Positions 8,048 through 17,642 are shown, counted from the first letter of the stretch. The stretch is 64,000 bases of DNA from Klebsiella oxytoca NBRC 105695 (GCF_001598695.1 NZ_BCZK01000001.1:496001-560000); one strand, 5' to 3'. A program made the numbers and translations. The notes: generated from the sequence alone by a model not told the origin.

Positions 8048-9454
8048 TTACGTTTCTGTTCCGCTGACGGCCTGGTGAGCGGTGGAAAAAGGTTGTCGGC
8101 GTAAAAAGCGGCCCTGTCCGGCGATGCCGGTAAAGGTGCCGTTATCAAAGATCACTCTGCCGTGGGAGAGCGTCTGGCGAATCGCGCCCTGGCAGATAAA
8201 GCCTTCATAGGGTGAATAGTCTGCGTTGTCGTGCAGCATGGCATGGCGGATGGTGGTCGTACGCTGTGGATCGATGATAACCACGTCGCCATCGGCGCCG
8301 GGCGCCAGCAGACCCTTCTGCGGCCACAGACCAAACAGCTTCGCCGGATTGGCGCTGGTGAGCGCCACAAAGCGCTCGGGGGTGATGCGCCCGGTCATCA
8401 CGCCGTGCGAGAACAGCAGCAGCAGCCGGTTTTCCACCCCAGGCAGGCCGTTCGGGCAGCGGCTAAAGTCGCCGCCGGAGATCTGCCTGCGCTGCTGCGC
8501 AGAGAACGCGCAGTGGTCGGTGGCGACCGTGTCAATATCCCCATCATGGATGCCGCGCCATAGCGCATCGTTATTACTGGCGTTGCGCAGAGGAGGGCTG
8601 AGCAGGTAGTTAAGCGCATCTTCACGCTCATAGCAGCGCTCGTCGAGCAGCAGATACTGCGGGCAGGTCTCTACCCACACCGGCTGGTGGCGTCTTCTGG
8701 CAAGACGTAGATACTCCAGGCCCAGGGCGTTGGAAAGATGAACAATATAGAGCGGCGCGTTTCCCGCCAGCCTGGCGAGGTTGATCGTTCGGGCGATGGC
8801 TTCCGCCTCGCACTCCAGCGGGCGGCTCAGGGCGTGATAGCGCGGCGCGGTTTTACCGGCGTTGATAAATTCCGCCCGGCGCTGGGCGATGGCGGCATCG
8901 TTTTCCGGATGGACCGTCGTCAGCGCGCCGGCGCGCTGCAGGTGGCGCATTGCCTGCAGCAACTCGTCATCGTTAAGTTTGTACTGGTAGGTCAGATAGA
9001 GCTTAAAGCTGCTGATGCCGCTATCCACCATCATCGGGATCTCGTCGAGAATGCCGTGGTTAACGTGCTGGATAACGCCGTGAAAACTGTAGTCGATAAC
9101 GGCTTTATAGGCGGCGTAGCCGCGATAGACTTCGAACTGGTGGCGCAGGTGGCAGCCGACGGGGCCAAAGCCCATATGATCAACAATGGTGGTGGTGCCG
9201 CCGCAGGCCGCGGCCCGGGTTCCGGTAAAAAAATCATCGCAGCTGCGGGCGAGCCCCACGTCAATATTGAAATGAGTATGAACGTCGACGCCGCCGGGCA
9301 TCACGTAGCAGCCCTCGGCGTCAATCACTTCGCAGGGTTGTTCTGCCTCAATAGAATCGGCAAGGCGCTTGACGAGGCCATCTTCAATGAGCAGGTCCTG
9401 CTTTACCTGTCCGTCGGCGTTGACGACGAGGCCATTTTTAATCAGTACGCGCAT
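8048..9454 (-). CDS. hyuA: HyuA, D-hydantoinase/phenylhydantoinase
   Basis: The 468-residue cyclic amidohydrolase resembles E. coli HyuA (461 residues). The metal motif GGVDVHTHF holds His59 and His61. Lys151 in SSFKLYLTY is at the position of the carboxylated lysine bridging the two zinc ions, and DHC in VATDHCAF gives the metal Asp. The enzyme opens cyclic amide rings of the hydantoin type. In this operon the natural substrate is presumably a ring intermediate of purine breakdown, which is inferred. The start ATG at 9454 is the same one used in E. coli (MRVLIKNG). The C-terminus is several residues longer than in E. coli. Confidence 0.93.
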   Translation of the reverse strand: MRVLIKNGLVVNADGQVKQDLLIEDGLVKRLADSIEAEQPCEVIDAEGCYVMPGGVDVHTHFNIDVGLARSCDDFFTGTRAAACGGTTTIVDHMGFGPVGCHLRHQFEVYRGYAAYKAVIDYSFHGVIQHVNHGILDEIPMMVDSGISSFKLYLTYQYKLNDDELLQAMRHLQRAGALTTVHPENDAAIAQRRAEFINAGKTAPRYHALSRPLECEAEAIARTINLARLAGNAPLYIVHLSNALGLEYLRLARRRHQPVWVETCPQYLLLDERCYEREDALNYLLSPPLRNASNNDALWRGIHDGDIDTVATDHCAFSAQQRRQISGGDFSRCPNGLPGVENRLLLLFSHGVMTGRITPERFVALTSANPAKLFGLWPQKGLLAPGADGDVVIIDPQRTTTIRHAMLHDNADYSPYEGFICQGAIRQTLSHGRVIFDNGTFTGIAGQGRFLRRQPFSTAHQAVSGTET

Positions 9455-9469
9455 AGAAACCTCAACATA

Positions 9470-9488
9470 CCGCCGCAGAGCGCGGCGG
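9470..9488 (-). other. Intercistronic hairpin, ygeY-hyuA
   Basis: CCGCCGC/GCGGCGG forms a 7-bp GC stem in the 50-base gap between ygeY and hyuA. It has no T-tract. Similar GC hairpins occur at two other junctions of the same operon. Confidence 0.5.
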
Positions 9489-9504
9489 CAGACAGGACGA
9501 ACAA

Positions 9505-10716
9505 TTACTCCGTAGCCAGCCAGCTCAGCGGGATGGCGGCATACATTGCGGCGCAGGTCACCAGATGCGATTTCCAGGTTTTCTCATTTGGCGCGTGCGC
9601 TTCCGGCTCTTTCCCTGGCCCAAAACCGATAACCGGAATGCCGTGGCGGCCCATAATTGACACGCCGTTGGTGGAGAAGGTCCACTTATCCACCACCGGC
9701 GCTTTGCCGAACAGACCTTCGTAGGCGTTACTCAGGGCGCGGACGGTGAAGTGGTTCTCTTCCACTTTCCAGGTCGGGAAGTAGCATTCGGTCGGGTAGA
9801 CCAGCCCGGTCCAGGAGGGGCGTTCGTAGTTGTACATTGAGACCACCGCGGCGGCTTTTTTCACCGCCGGCAGCGCGCGGATCTCTTCCAGAGCGCCTTC
9901 CCAGGTTTCGCCCCAGGTCAGACGGCGGTCAATGGAGACGGCGCAGCTATCCGCCACCGCGCAGCGGCTCGGCGAGGTGAAGAAAATCTCTGACACGGTC
10001 AGGGTGCCTTTGCCGAGGAACTCGTCGTAGCCCAGCTTCTGCGAAAGTTGTTCCAGCTCGGTGAGAATGGGGGCCATTTTGAAGATGGCGTTATCGCCGC
10101 GCTCCGGAGCGGAGCCGTGGCAGCTGACGCCCTGAACTTCCACGCGGATCTCCATACGCCCGCGCTGGCCGCGGTAAATCTGGCAGTCGGTGGGTTCGGT
10201 GCTGACGACAAATTCAGGACGAATGCCGGACTGTTCAATAATGTACTGCCAGCACAGGCCGTCGCAGTCCTCCTCCTGAACGGTACCGGTCACCAGCAGG
10301 GTATACTCATCTTCCAGACCCAGATCTTTGATAATTTTACCGGCATAAACCATGGAGGCCATTCCGCCCTCCTGGTCAGACGCGCCGCGTCCGCCGATCA
10401 GCTCATCGGTCTCCATACCTTCGTACGGGTCGAAGTTCCAGTTTTTGATGTTACCAATGCCGACGGTGTCAATGTGCGCGTCCATGGCGACCAGACGCGG
10501 GCCGTGGCCGATGTAGCCCAGTACGTTACCCATCGGATCGATTTCCACTTTGTCGAACCCGACTTTCTCCATCTCCTCTTTGATGCGGTGCACCACGCGC
10601 TTCTCATCACTGCTTTCGCTGGGGATGGCGATCATATCGCGCAGGAAGCGGGTCATCTCTTTTTCATACTGCTTTGATTTTTCCAGGATCGCGTTGAACG
10701 GAATTTGCTTAGCCAT
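9505..10716 (-). CDS. ygeY: YgeY, M20-family metallohydrolase
   Basis: The 403-residue protein is nearly identical in layout to E. coli YgeY. It belongs to the M20 peptidase/deacetylase group. Metal-binding features are MDAHIDTVG (first His), the bridging Asp in [10 protein letters not shown], the EE pair in VQEEDCDG, and the closing [11 protein letters not shown] histidine. It is expected to be a soluble zinc hydrolase acting on a carbamoyl- or acyl-amino acid; the exact reaction is not established from sequence. It lies between the diaminopropionate lyase and the hydantoinase genes, as in E. coli. It is one of the signature genes of anaerobic urate degradation. Confidence 0.94.
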   Translation of the reverse strand: MAKQIPFNAILEKSKQYEKEMTRFLRDMIAIPSESSDEKRVVHRIKEEMEKVGFDKVEIDPMGNVLGYIGHGPRLVAMDAHIDTVGIGNIKNWNFDPYEGMETDELIGGRGASDQEGGMASMVYAGKIIKDLGLEDEYTLLVTGTVQEEDCDGLCWQYIIEQSGIRPEFVVSTEPTDCQIYRGQRGRMEIRVEVQGVSCHGSAPERGDNAIFKMAPILTELEQLSQKLGYDEFLGKGTLTVSEIFFTSPSRCAVADSCAVSIDRRLTWGETWEGALEEIRALPAVKKAAAVVSMYNYERPSWTGLVYPTECYFPTWKVEENHFTVRALSNAYEGLFGKAPVVDKWTFSTNGVSIMGRHGIPVIGFGPGKEPEAHAPNEKTWKSHLVTCAAMYAAIPLSWLATE

Positions 10717-10746
10717 AAGGATGTTCTCCAGTTCTGAATACAGGTT

Positions 10747-10761
10747 TCCCGCCGGGCGGGA
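10747..10761 (-). other. Intercistronic hairpin, ygeX-ygeY
   Basis: TCCCGC/GCGGGA with a 3-base loop lies in the 62-base gap between ygeX and ygeY. It has no T-tract. Confidence 0.4.
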
Positions 10762-10778
10762 GGAATTTGATAAGTCGG

Positions 10779-11978
10779 CTACTGCGCGGCCGGATGTTTG
10801 CCTTCCCAGACGACTTCGCGATAGTGCTTAACGTCGGTGTCGCCCTCGGTGCTAATCACCAGCACCACGGAATCGCTATCCAGCTTGAGCTTGTGCATCA
10901 GCGCTTCGCGCTGCGGATGGAAATGAATCGCCGCCAGCAGGCCGAGACCGACGGCGCCGGATTCGCCGGAGATGATGCGAGGATCCTGGCCCGTCGGGTT
11001 TCCCAGCACCCGCATGCCGAGGGCGGCGACGGCGTCCTGACAGGAGACAAACTGCGTGGCGCAGTTGCGCAGCACTTCCCAGCCCAGCGGGTTAGGCTCA
11101 CCGCAGGCGAGGCCGGCCATAATGGTGGCCATATCGCCGCTGACGTTAACGATCTGGCCCTTCAGGGCAGAACGGTAGAGACAGTCGGCCAGCTCCGGTT
11201 CGACGATAATGGAATGGAGATGCTTCGCGCCGTAGACATCGGCCAGGTAGCCCAGCACGCCGCCCGCCATCGCCCCCACGCCGCCCTGCAGGAGCACGTG
11301 CGTCGGACGGGCGATACCCATCGAGGAGAGCTGTTCTACCGCTTCATCAGCGAGGGTGGCGTAGCCCTGCATAATCCAGGTCGGAATTTTTGTGTAGCCT
11401 TCCCAGGCGGTGTCCTGCACCACCTCCCAGCCGTTTTTCTGCGCGGTCTGCATGGTAAAGCGGACGGTGTCGTCGTAGTTCATGTCGGTGACGATACACT
11501 CGGCGCCGAGGCGCAGAATGGCATCAACCCGCTCCTGTGAGGAACCTTTAGGCATATAGATAACGGCGTTCTGGCCTAACTGGCGGGCCGCCCACGCCAC
11601 TCCGCGGCCGTGGTTGCCATCGGTGGTGGTGGCGAACGTCATCTTCTCTTTAATGCTGGATTTGAGCGTTTCGAAGGAGAGGTCGTTGATATCTAAATGG
11701 TATTTTTCACAGAGCAGCCTGGCAATAGCGTAAGAGCCACCGAGCATTTTGAAGGCATTGAGGCCAAAGCGTCGTGACTCGTCTTTGACGAGGATTTTTT
11801 GCACGCCAAACAGGGCGGAAAGCTCGTTCAGCGCCACCAGCGGCGTAGGCTTATAGCCGGTAATTTTTTGATGAAAGCGGCGAGCCTGCTGCGCCTGCTG
11901 GCGTGAAAACAGCGGCGAAGTCTCCCCGTTGAAAAAACGGTTTTCGGCAATATCCATTTTCAGTGAGAAAGCAGACAT
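10779..11978 (-). CDS. ygeX: YgeX, 2,3-diaminopropionate ammonia-lyase
   Basis: This 399-residue fold-type II PLP enzyme cleaves 2,3-diaminopropionate to pyruvate and two ammonia. The Schiff-base lysine is Lys77 in [13 protein letters not shown], the same number as in the characterised E. coli enzyme. The phosphate-binding glycine-rich loop [10 protein letters not shown] and the segment [14 protein letters not shown] around the second catalytic acid are present. The reaction links purine-derived carbon and nitrogen to pyruvate and ammonium. It is the second gene of the leftward operon, 61 bases downstream of ygeW. Confidence 0.95.
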   Translation of the reverse strand: MSAFSLKMDIAENRFFNGETSPLFSRQQAQQARRFHQKITGYKPTPLVALNELSALFGVQKILVKDESRRFGLNAFKMLGGSYAIARLLCEKYHLDINDLSFETLKSSIKEKMTFATTTDGNHGRGVAWAARQLGQNAVIYMPKGSSQERVDAILRLGAECIVTDMNYDDTVRFTMQTAQKNGWEVVQDTAWEGYTKIPTWIMQGYATLADEAVEQLSSMGIARPTHVLLQGGVGAMAGGVLGYLADVYGAKHLHSIIVEPELADCLYRSALKGQIVNVSGDMATIMAGLACGEPNPLGWEVLRNCATQFVSCQDAVAALGMRVLGNPTGQDPRIISGESGAVGLGLLAAIHFHPQREALMHKLKLDSDSVVLVISTEGDTDVKHYREVVWEGKHPAAQ

Positions 11979-12012
11979 ACTCGATCCTTATCCTTTTATG
12001 GGCGAAGTCATG

Positions 12013-12034
12013 AGGCTGGCCCGCAGGCCAGCCT
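12013..12034 (-). other. Intercistronic hairpin, ygeW-ygeX
   Basis: A perfect 9-bp stem AGGCTGGCC/GGCCAGCCT with tetraloop CGCA sits just after the ygeW stop. There is no T-tract, so read-through to ygeX is expected. It may fix the 3' end of a ygeW mRNA or tune the ratio of products. Confidence 0.5.
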
Positions 12035-12039
12035 GGGGA

Positions 12040-13227
12040 TTATTTGATGCGTTTCTGCGCTTCCTTGAGCAGCTGCTCCAGCACCTTGCCCGGATTGGCG
12101 TATTTGCGGCACACGATCATCGCGGCGATGATATACGGCTTCCAGCTGGCCTCTTTGTAGGTCGGGATACGGTACTTCTCGAAGACGCCCTCGGTGACTT
12201 CGCCCGCGTCGCAGGAGACGCCGGTGATATCCGCCGGCAGGCAGTGCATGTACAGCGCGTCGCCGTCGCGGGTGTGTTTCATCATCTCTTCCGTACAGTG
12301 CCAGTCTTTATGTCCGGCGTTCTGTTCAAGGCAGGCTTTTTCCAGCGCCTTCAGACCTTCATGGTCATTCGCGCGCAGCAGCTCGGTGCGTTTTTCCATC
12401 ACCTTGTACGGCGCCCAGGATTTCGGGTAGACGATATCGGCGTCTTTAAATGCTTCTTCCATGCTGTTTACCTGGCGGAAGCTGCCGCCGGAAGCTTTGG
12501 CGTTGTTTTTTGCCACTTCAATAACGTCCGGGATCAGGTCGTAACCTTCCGGGTGGGCGAGGGTAACGTCCATTCCGAAGCGGGTCATCAGGCCGATAAT
12601 GCCCTGCGGTACCGAGAGCGGTTTGCCATAGCTCGGCGAATAGGCCCAGGTCATAGCGATTTTCTTGCCCTTCAGGTTCTCCAGCGAACCGAAGTGCTCG
12701 CGCAGCCAGGCGAGATCGGCCATGGATTGCGTCGGGTGGTCGATATCGCACTGCAGATTGATCAGCGCCGGACGCTGCGGCAGGACGCCCTGCTTGTGGC
12801 CGTCATCCAGCGCTTCGCCTACCTCACGCATGTAGGCATTGCCCGCGCCAAGGAACATGTCATCGCGGATGCCGATGGCATCGGCGCAGAAGGAGATCAT
12901 GTTGGCGGTTTCACGGACCGTTTCGCCGTGGGCAATTTGCGATTTTCCCTCATCCAGATCCTGCTGGGCCAGACCTAACAGGTTGAGCGCGGAGGCATAG
13001 GAGAAGCGGGTGCGGGTTGAGTTATCGCGGAATACGGAAATACCTAATCCGCTGTTAAACACTTTGGTGGCGATATTTTCATCGCGCAGGGTTTTCAGCG
13101 CGGCGGCGACATCCAGCACCTGCTTCAGCTCATCCGGCGATTGCTCCCAGGTCAGCAAAAAGTCTTTCTCACTGAGATGAGAGTTAAGTTTATTGATATC
13201 CTTAATCAGTTCGTTAACAGTTTTCAT
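12040..13227 (-). CDS. ygeW: YgeW, ATCase/OTCase-like carbamoyltransferase
   Basis: The 395-residue protein (E. coli 396) has the carbamoyl-phosphate motif as DNSTRTRFSYASA, close to the family's STRTR. It also has the C-terminal HCLPADITGVSCDAGEV segment in place of the usual ornithine-binding region. YgeW is a carbamoyltransferase of unusual substrate range. The family is knotted, and it is not a standard ATCase or OTCase. In context it should release carbamoyl phosphate for YqeA. It is the promoter-proximal gene of the operon and is divergent from ygeV, sharing a 490-base control region. Confidence 0.94.
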   Translation of the reverse strand: MKTVNELIKDINKLNSHLSEKDFLLTWEQSPDELKQVLDVAAALKTLRDENIATKVFNSGLGISVFRDNSTRTRFSYASALNLLGLAQQDLDEGKSQIAHGETVRETANMISFCADAIGIRDDMFLGAGNAYMREVGEALDDGHKQGVLPQRPALINLQCDIDHPTQSMADLAWLREHFGSLENLKGKKIAMTWAYSPSYGKPLSVPQGIIGLMTRFGMDVTLAHPEGYDLIPDVIEVAKNNAKASGGSFRQVNSMEEAFKDADIVYPKSWAPYKVMEKRTELLRANDHEGLKALEKACLEQNAGHKDWHCTEEMMKHTRDGDALYMHCLPADITGVSCDAGEVTEGVFEKYRIPTYKEASWKPYIIAAMIVCRKYANPGKVLEQLLKEAQKRIK

Positions 13228-13518
13228 GTTTCAATCCTGGTCGTGAATGACGGCTTAATGATTGCTGTGCGGTCGGATATGCAGAGTTGCCGAATTAGCG
13301 ACTGCCAGCGCTGTATAATCACTAACAATAAGCGTGCCAAATCCTCCGCAAGAGGCGACGGTCAAAATTGAATGGTTGAGATTATGCTAACTCGGTCACG
13401 AATTCAGGCGTGTTTCTCCGGCAGGGAAACGCTGACATTTGTGCCACTGGCGTCAATTCCAGCAGTACAGGCAAGGGAGGGCGCAGTGAATAATACGATT
13501 ATCATCTTCACACTGCGC

Positions 13519-13554
13519 CAATATGATAAAATCCGCTGTGAATTTATCATATTG
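13519..13554. promoter_or_regulatory. 36-bp palindrome in the ygeW/ygeV control region
   Basis: Perfect 12-base arms CAATATGATAAA and TTTATCATATTG are separated by 12 bases. The site is about 290 bases upstream of ygeW and 165 bases upstream of ygeV, in a gene-free stretch. It looks like a dimeric operator or enhancer site, plausibly for YgeV. The rest of the 13228-13717 gap holds no ORF I would trust. I found no clear sigma54 promoter for ygeW: the best match on that strand has an 11-base spacer. Confidence 0.55.
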
Positions 13555-13717
13555 ATAAGGAACTGTGATAGCTATTGCATATTTAAGATAAGGTGGGGGG
13601 ATCGGCCCTATCTATATCAATGCTCGCCGCTAAAGGGAGTGGTATCATTCTTCAGAGATAAATAAAACCGCCTCGCTCGATGCCGATCAGGTGAGCAATA
13701 ATAGAAGGCCGACATAC

Positions 13718-15502
13718 ATGATACCGTCCAAAGCACCTTCCATTTTAATGCAGATTCAGCCTACAATTCAGAAGTTTGCAAGGATGTTGTCCAGCGTACT
13801 ACAGTTGGAGGTTGAGATTGTCGATAACGAATTATACCGCGTTGCGGGAACCGGGGCTTATAGTAAGCAGATTGGCTATAAATTAAATTCAAATTCACGG
13901 CTTCTTCGTTACATTATTGAAACACAGAGCGAAAAGGTCGTCACTCATTCCCGCTTCGATCCTCTCTGCAAAGATTGTAACAATAAGGACAAGTGCGAAG
14001 AGAAAGCGTTCCTCGGCACTCCGGTGATGTATCACGACCGCTGCGTTGGCGTTATTAGCCTGGTGGCGCTAACCCGCGAGCAGCAGGAACGTATTAATGA
14101 GAACATTCAGGAATTTTCAGATTATGTTCGCCACGTCTCCAGCATATTCGTTTCCCGCTTTTTACAGGAACGGGCGGTTGGCGATAATATCCACAAAATA
14201 TTTTTAACCATGATTGAAAATATGGACCAGGGCGTGCTGGTGGTAGGCAACGATCAAAAAGTTAAATTTGCCAACCAGGCCGCGCTGAAAATAATGAGCG
14301 TGACGCAGGGCCACGTTATTGGCAAGTCCATCCAGTTTCAGCCTTTGACCTTCGAAGATAATTTCAAGCACGGCCATATGCAGCACATTATCTCCTTTGA
14401 CGATCGCAAGGAGCTCATTATCGGCCAGCTGCACGCGGTGCAGGATCAATGGCTGTTTTTAATGGCCTTTCACCAGTCGCACTCTTCTGGCGATTTCAGC
14501 TGCGGGCAGGAAGGGCCGCAAATTGAAGCGATGGTTGGCGAGTGTCGGCCTATGCGGCAGTTGAAAAAGCTCATCAGCCGCGTGGCGCCGAGCCCATCCA
14601 GCGTGATGATAGCCGGCGAGAGCGGGACCGGGAAAGAGGTTGTTGCCCGCGCTATCCACAAGCTCAGCGACCGCCACACGAAGCCCTTTATCGCCATTAA
14701 CTGCGCCGCCATCCCCGAGCAGCTACTGGAGAGTGAACTGTTCGGCTACGTGAAGGGGGCGTTTACCGGCGCATCGGCTAACGGTAAGACCGGCCTGATT
14801 CAGGCGGCCAACAGCGGAACGCTATTCCTGGATGAAATTGGCGATATGCCGCTCACCCTGCAGGCCAAGCTGCTGCGGGCCATCGAATCACGAGAGATTC
14901 AGCCGGTAGGCGCCAGCCATCCGGTTCAGGTCGATATCCGCATTATTTCCGCAACCAATCAAAACCTTGACCAGTACATTGCGGAAGGGAAGTTCCGCGA
15001 AGATCTCTACTATCGCCTGAACGTTATCCCGCTGCGTCTGCCGCCGCTACGCGAACGCCAGGACGACATTGAGCTACTGATTCACTATTTTCTGCATTTG
15101 CATACCGGTCGGCTCAACCTGGTTTACCCCGGCGTCGCGCAGGATGTGATCGATTTCCTCAAACGCTACCGCTGGCCGGGCAATATTCGCGAACTCAGCA
15201 ATTTGATGGAGTACCTGGTCAACGTGGTGCCCTCGGGCGAGATTATCGATATGTCCCTCCTGCCGCCCAATCTGTTGAGCAGCGGTGAACTGGCGAGCCA
15301 GCCGACAGCGCCTGTTTCAGCGGCAGCGACCATCGCCCAGGAGGAAAACGTAACGGCGCTGGAAGAGATGGAGCGGCAGATGATCCGTGACGCCCTCTCT
15401 CGCTACAGTAATAAAAAGCAGGCAGCGGACGAGCTGGGTATCGGCATCGCCACGCTGTATCGCAAAATAAAGAAATATTCGCTGGCGGCGGGTCAGAACT
15501 GA
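13718..15502 (+). CDS. ygeV: YgeV, sigma54-dependent transcriptional activator
   Basis: I prefer the ATG at 13718 (MIPSKAPSILMQIQ), preceded by agaagg, over a GTG at 13691 with no ribosome site. This gives 594 residues against about 592 in E. coli. The order is an N-terminal sensory region with GAF/PAS character including a cysteine cluster CKDCNNKDKCEEK, then an AAA+ domain with Walker A GESGTGKE and the sigma54-contact loop GAFTGA, and a C-terminal Fis-type helix-turn-helix (KKQAADELGIGIATLYRKIKKY). It should activate the divergent ygeW operon and probably ygfK in response to purine or redox signals. The cysteine cluster suggests metal or redox sensing; that is inference. Confidence 0.93.
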   Translation: MIPSKAPSILMQIQPTIQKFARMLSSVLQLEVEIVDNELYRVAGTGAYSKQIGYKLNSNSRLLRYIIETQSEKVVTHSRFDPLCKDCNNKDKCEEKAFLGTPVMYHDRCVGVISLVALTREQQERINENIQEFSDYVRHVSSIFVSRFLQERAVGDNIHKIFLTMIENMDQGVLVVGNDQKVKFANQAALKIMSVTQGHVIGKSIQFQPLTFEDNFKHGHMQHIISFDDRKELIIGQLHAVQDQWLFLMAFHQSHSSGDFSCGQEGPQIEAMVGECRPMRQLKKLISRVAPSPSSVMIAGESGTGKEVVARAIHKLSDRHTKPFIAINCAAIPEQLLESELFGYVKGAFTGASANGKTGLIQAANSGTLFLDEIGDMPLTLQAKLLRAIESREIQPVGASHPVQVDIRIISATNQNLDQYIAEGKFREDLYYRLNVIPLRLPPLRERQDDIELLIHYFLHLHTGRLNLVYPGVAQDVIDFLKRYRWPGNIRELSNLMEYLVNVVPSGEIIDMSLLPPNLLSSGELASQPTAPVSAAATIAQEENVTALEEMERQMIRDALSRYSNKKQAADELGIGIATLYRKIKKYSLAAGQN

Positions 15503-15520
15503 CGGGAACGGCGTCAATAA

Positions 15521-15546
15521 AAAATCCACGCGAGAGCGTGGATTTT
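15521..15546. terminator. Bidirectional terminator between ygeV and ychF
   Basis: AAAATCCACGC/GCGTGGATTTT, an 11-bp stem with tetraloop GAGA, has A- and T-rich outer arms. It serves both convergent genes. Confidence 0.9.
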
Positions 15547-15573
15547 ATGACTGGTCTCAGAGCGCAGAAAGGC

Positions 15574-16668
15574 TTAAACGTTGAACAGGAAGTTCATCAC
15601 ATCGCCATCTTTTACGATGTAGTCTTTACCTTCAGCGCGCATTTTCCCGGCTTCTTTGGCACCCTGTTCGCCTTTGTAGGTAATAAAGTCTTCATAGGCA
15701 ATGGTCTGCGCGCGGATAAAGCCCTTTTCGAAATCGGTGTGGATTTTACCTGCGGCCTGCGGAGCCGTTGCGCCGACCGGGATAGTCCACGCGCGAACTT
15801 CCTTCACGCCTGCGGTGAAGTAGGTCTGCAGGTTCAGCAGTTCGTAACCGGCGCGGATAACGCGGTTCAGGCCAGGCTCTTCAAGACCCAGTTCGGCCAT
15901 AAACTCATCGCGGTCGGCATCGTCCAGCTCGGCGATATCGGACTCAACGGCGGCGCAAACGGCGACGACCACCGAACCTTCGGCAGCGGCGATTTCGCGG
16001 ACTTTATCGAGATAAGGGTTGTTCTCAAAGCCGTCTTCGTTGACGTTGGCGATATACATGGTCGGCTTCAGGGTCAGGAAGCTCAGGTATTTAATCGCCG
16101 CTTTGTCTTCGTCGGTCAGATTTTTCAACGAACGCAGCATACCGGCATTCTCAAGGTGCGGCAGGCATTTTTCCAGCGCCGCCAGCTCGGCTTTCGCGTC
16201 TTTATCGCCGCCTTTGGCTTTCTTCTGCACGCGATGGATGGCGCGTTCGCAGGTATCCAGGTCGGAGAGCGCCAGTTCGGTATTGATCACTTCAATATCG
16301 TCAGCCGGGTCCACTTTATTGTTAACGTGGATAATGTTGTCGTTTTCGAAACAGCGCACCACGTGACCGATAGCTTCGGTTTCGCGGATGTTGGTCAGAA
16401 ACTGGTTGCCCAGGCCTTCGCCTTTGGAGGCGCCTTTGACCAGGCCCGCGATATCAACGAATTCCATCGTGGTCGGCAGGATACGCTGCGGTTTAACGAT
16501 TTCAGCCAGTTTGTCCAGACGCGGATCGGGCATCGGCACGACACCGGTGTTCGGCTCAATGGTACAGAAGGGGAAGTTGGCCGCTTCAATACCCGCTTTG
16601 GTGAGCGCATTGAACAGGGTGGATTTGCCGACGTTGGGCAAACCGACGATACCGCATTTGAATCCCAT
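15574..16668 (-). CDS. ychF: YchF, Obg-family ATPase
   Basis: The 364-residue protein is almost identical to E. coli YchF. P-loop GLPNVGKST is at residues 9-17, switch region [16 protein letters not shown] follows, and the altered G4-equivalent sequence NVNEDGFEN explains the ATP rather than GTP preference known for the family. A coiled-coil insertion and a C-terminal TGS domain ([22 protein letters not shown]) follow. YchF binds ribosomes and affects translation-start fidelity and oxidative-stress response. It lies 117 bases downstream of pth in the conserved order. Confidence 0.97.
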   Translation of the reverse strand: MGFKCGIVGLPNVGKSTLFNALTKAGIEAANFPFCTIEPNTGVVPMPDPRLDKLAEIVKPQRILPTTMEFVDIAGLVKGASKGEGLGNQFLTNIRETEAIGHVVRCFENDNIIHVNNKVDPADDIEVINTELALSDLDTCERAIHRVQKKAKGGDKDAKAELAALEKCLPHLENAGMLRSLKNLTDEDKAAIKYLSFLTLKPTMYIANVNEDGFENNPYLDKVREIAAAEGSVVVAVCAAVESDIAELDDADRDEFMAELGLEEPGLNRVIRAGYELLNLQTYFTAGVKEVRAWTIPVGATAPQAAGKIHTDFEKGFIRAQTIAYEDFITYKGEQGAKEAGKMRAEGKDYIVKDGDVMNFLFNV

Positions 16669-16785
16669 GATTTAAATCACCTTAATCTTTGGATAATCAA
16701 CCTGTTACAGTGAACAGATTGTAGAAAAGTAAATAACTTCGCCTATTATACACGGTGCGTGACAAAAATTCCGCACGCCGACCGG

Positions 16786-17370
16786 TTATTGCGCTTTAAA
16801 AGCGTGTAAACGGTTGGTCGCTTTGGTCAGGCCATCCTTCATCCACACTTCGGTGCAGCGTACCGCTTCGTCAACGGCCTCATCAATCAGCTTCTGCTCG
16901 CTGGCGGGCGGCTTGCCCAGCACAAAACCGACAACTTTATTTTTATCGCCCGGATGGCCGATTCCCACGCGTAAGCGGTGAAAGTTCGGGTTATTGCCCA
17001 GCTTGCTAATGATGTCTTTCAGGCCATTATGGCCGCCGTGACCGCCGCCCAGCTTGAACTTAGCGACGCCAGGCGGTAAGTCGAGCTCATCGTGGGCGAC
17101 CAGGATTTCATCCGGATTAATGCGAAAAAAGGTCGCCATCGCGCCGACGGCTTTACCACTCAGGTTCATAAAGGTCGTTGGGACCAGCAGGCGAACATCC
17201 TCGCCCGCAAGGTTAATCCGCGAGGTATAGCCGAAGAATTTGCTCTCTTCGCGCAGCGGCGCGCGGTAGCGTTCTGCCAATAAATCCACGTACCAGGCGC
17301 CGGCGTTATGTCGGGTCGCTGCGTATTCAGCGCCGGGGTTCGCCAGGCCGACAATCAGTTTTATGCTCAC
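16786..17370 (-). CDS. pth: Pth, peptidyl-tRNA hydrolase
   Basis: I place the start at a GTG (17370; [13 protein letters not shown]). It yields the usual 194 residues and has an AGGA ribosome site 7 bases upstream; the longer open frame adds 21 residues with no resemblance to Pth. The enzyme hydrolyses peptidyl-tRNA released from stalled ribosomes. The catalytic His21 (His20 when the initiator Met is not counted) lies in [11 protein letters not shown], and the Asp lies in [11 protein letters not shown]. The Asn and His in [13 protein letters not shown] complete the active site. It is divergent from ychH. Confidence 0.96.
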   Translation of the reverse strand: MSIKLIVGLANPGAEYAATRHNAGAWYVDLLAERYRAPLREESKFFGYTSRINLAGEDVRLLVPTTFMNLSGKAVGAMATFFRINPDEILVAHDELDLPPGVAKFKLGGGHGGHNGLKDIISKLGNNPNFHRLRVGIGHPGDKNKVVGFVLGKPPASEQKLIDEAVDEAVRCTEVWMKDGLTKATNRLHAFKAQ

Positions 17371-17642
17371 TTTTTTATCCTGCTTGGATCGTTCTCTGGC
17401 GCGTAGTGTACTGTCTGCGCGCGCGGTTGACAAAATTCTGCCAGCGAAGCGCGGCCGGAACGGATAATCACGGCTTTGAACAATTAGAATTTGATGTTGT
17501 TCAGTAGGTTATTTGTAAACTTTTGTTGGCAAGATGTTCGCTTATGTGATCGTCCACGCAATCGCTATATTGGCTATTGTCTATACTACACCTATAAGAT
17601 TTGGGGATATTCCCATGCAACCCAAGGTTCCGGAGGTGACAT

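Noticed and set aside
13373-13387. sigma54-like TGGTTGAGATTATGC pointing to ygeV
   Set aside because: Spacing fits but both elements are poor and it lies about 330 bases upstream of the start.
17541-17560. CRP site upstream of ychH
   Set aside because: Only one half (TGTGA) is good; the other half ACGCA is a poor match.
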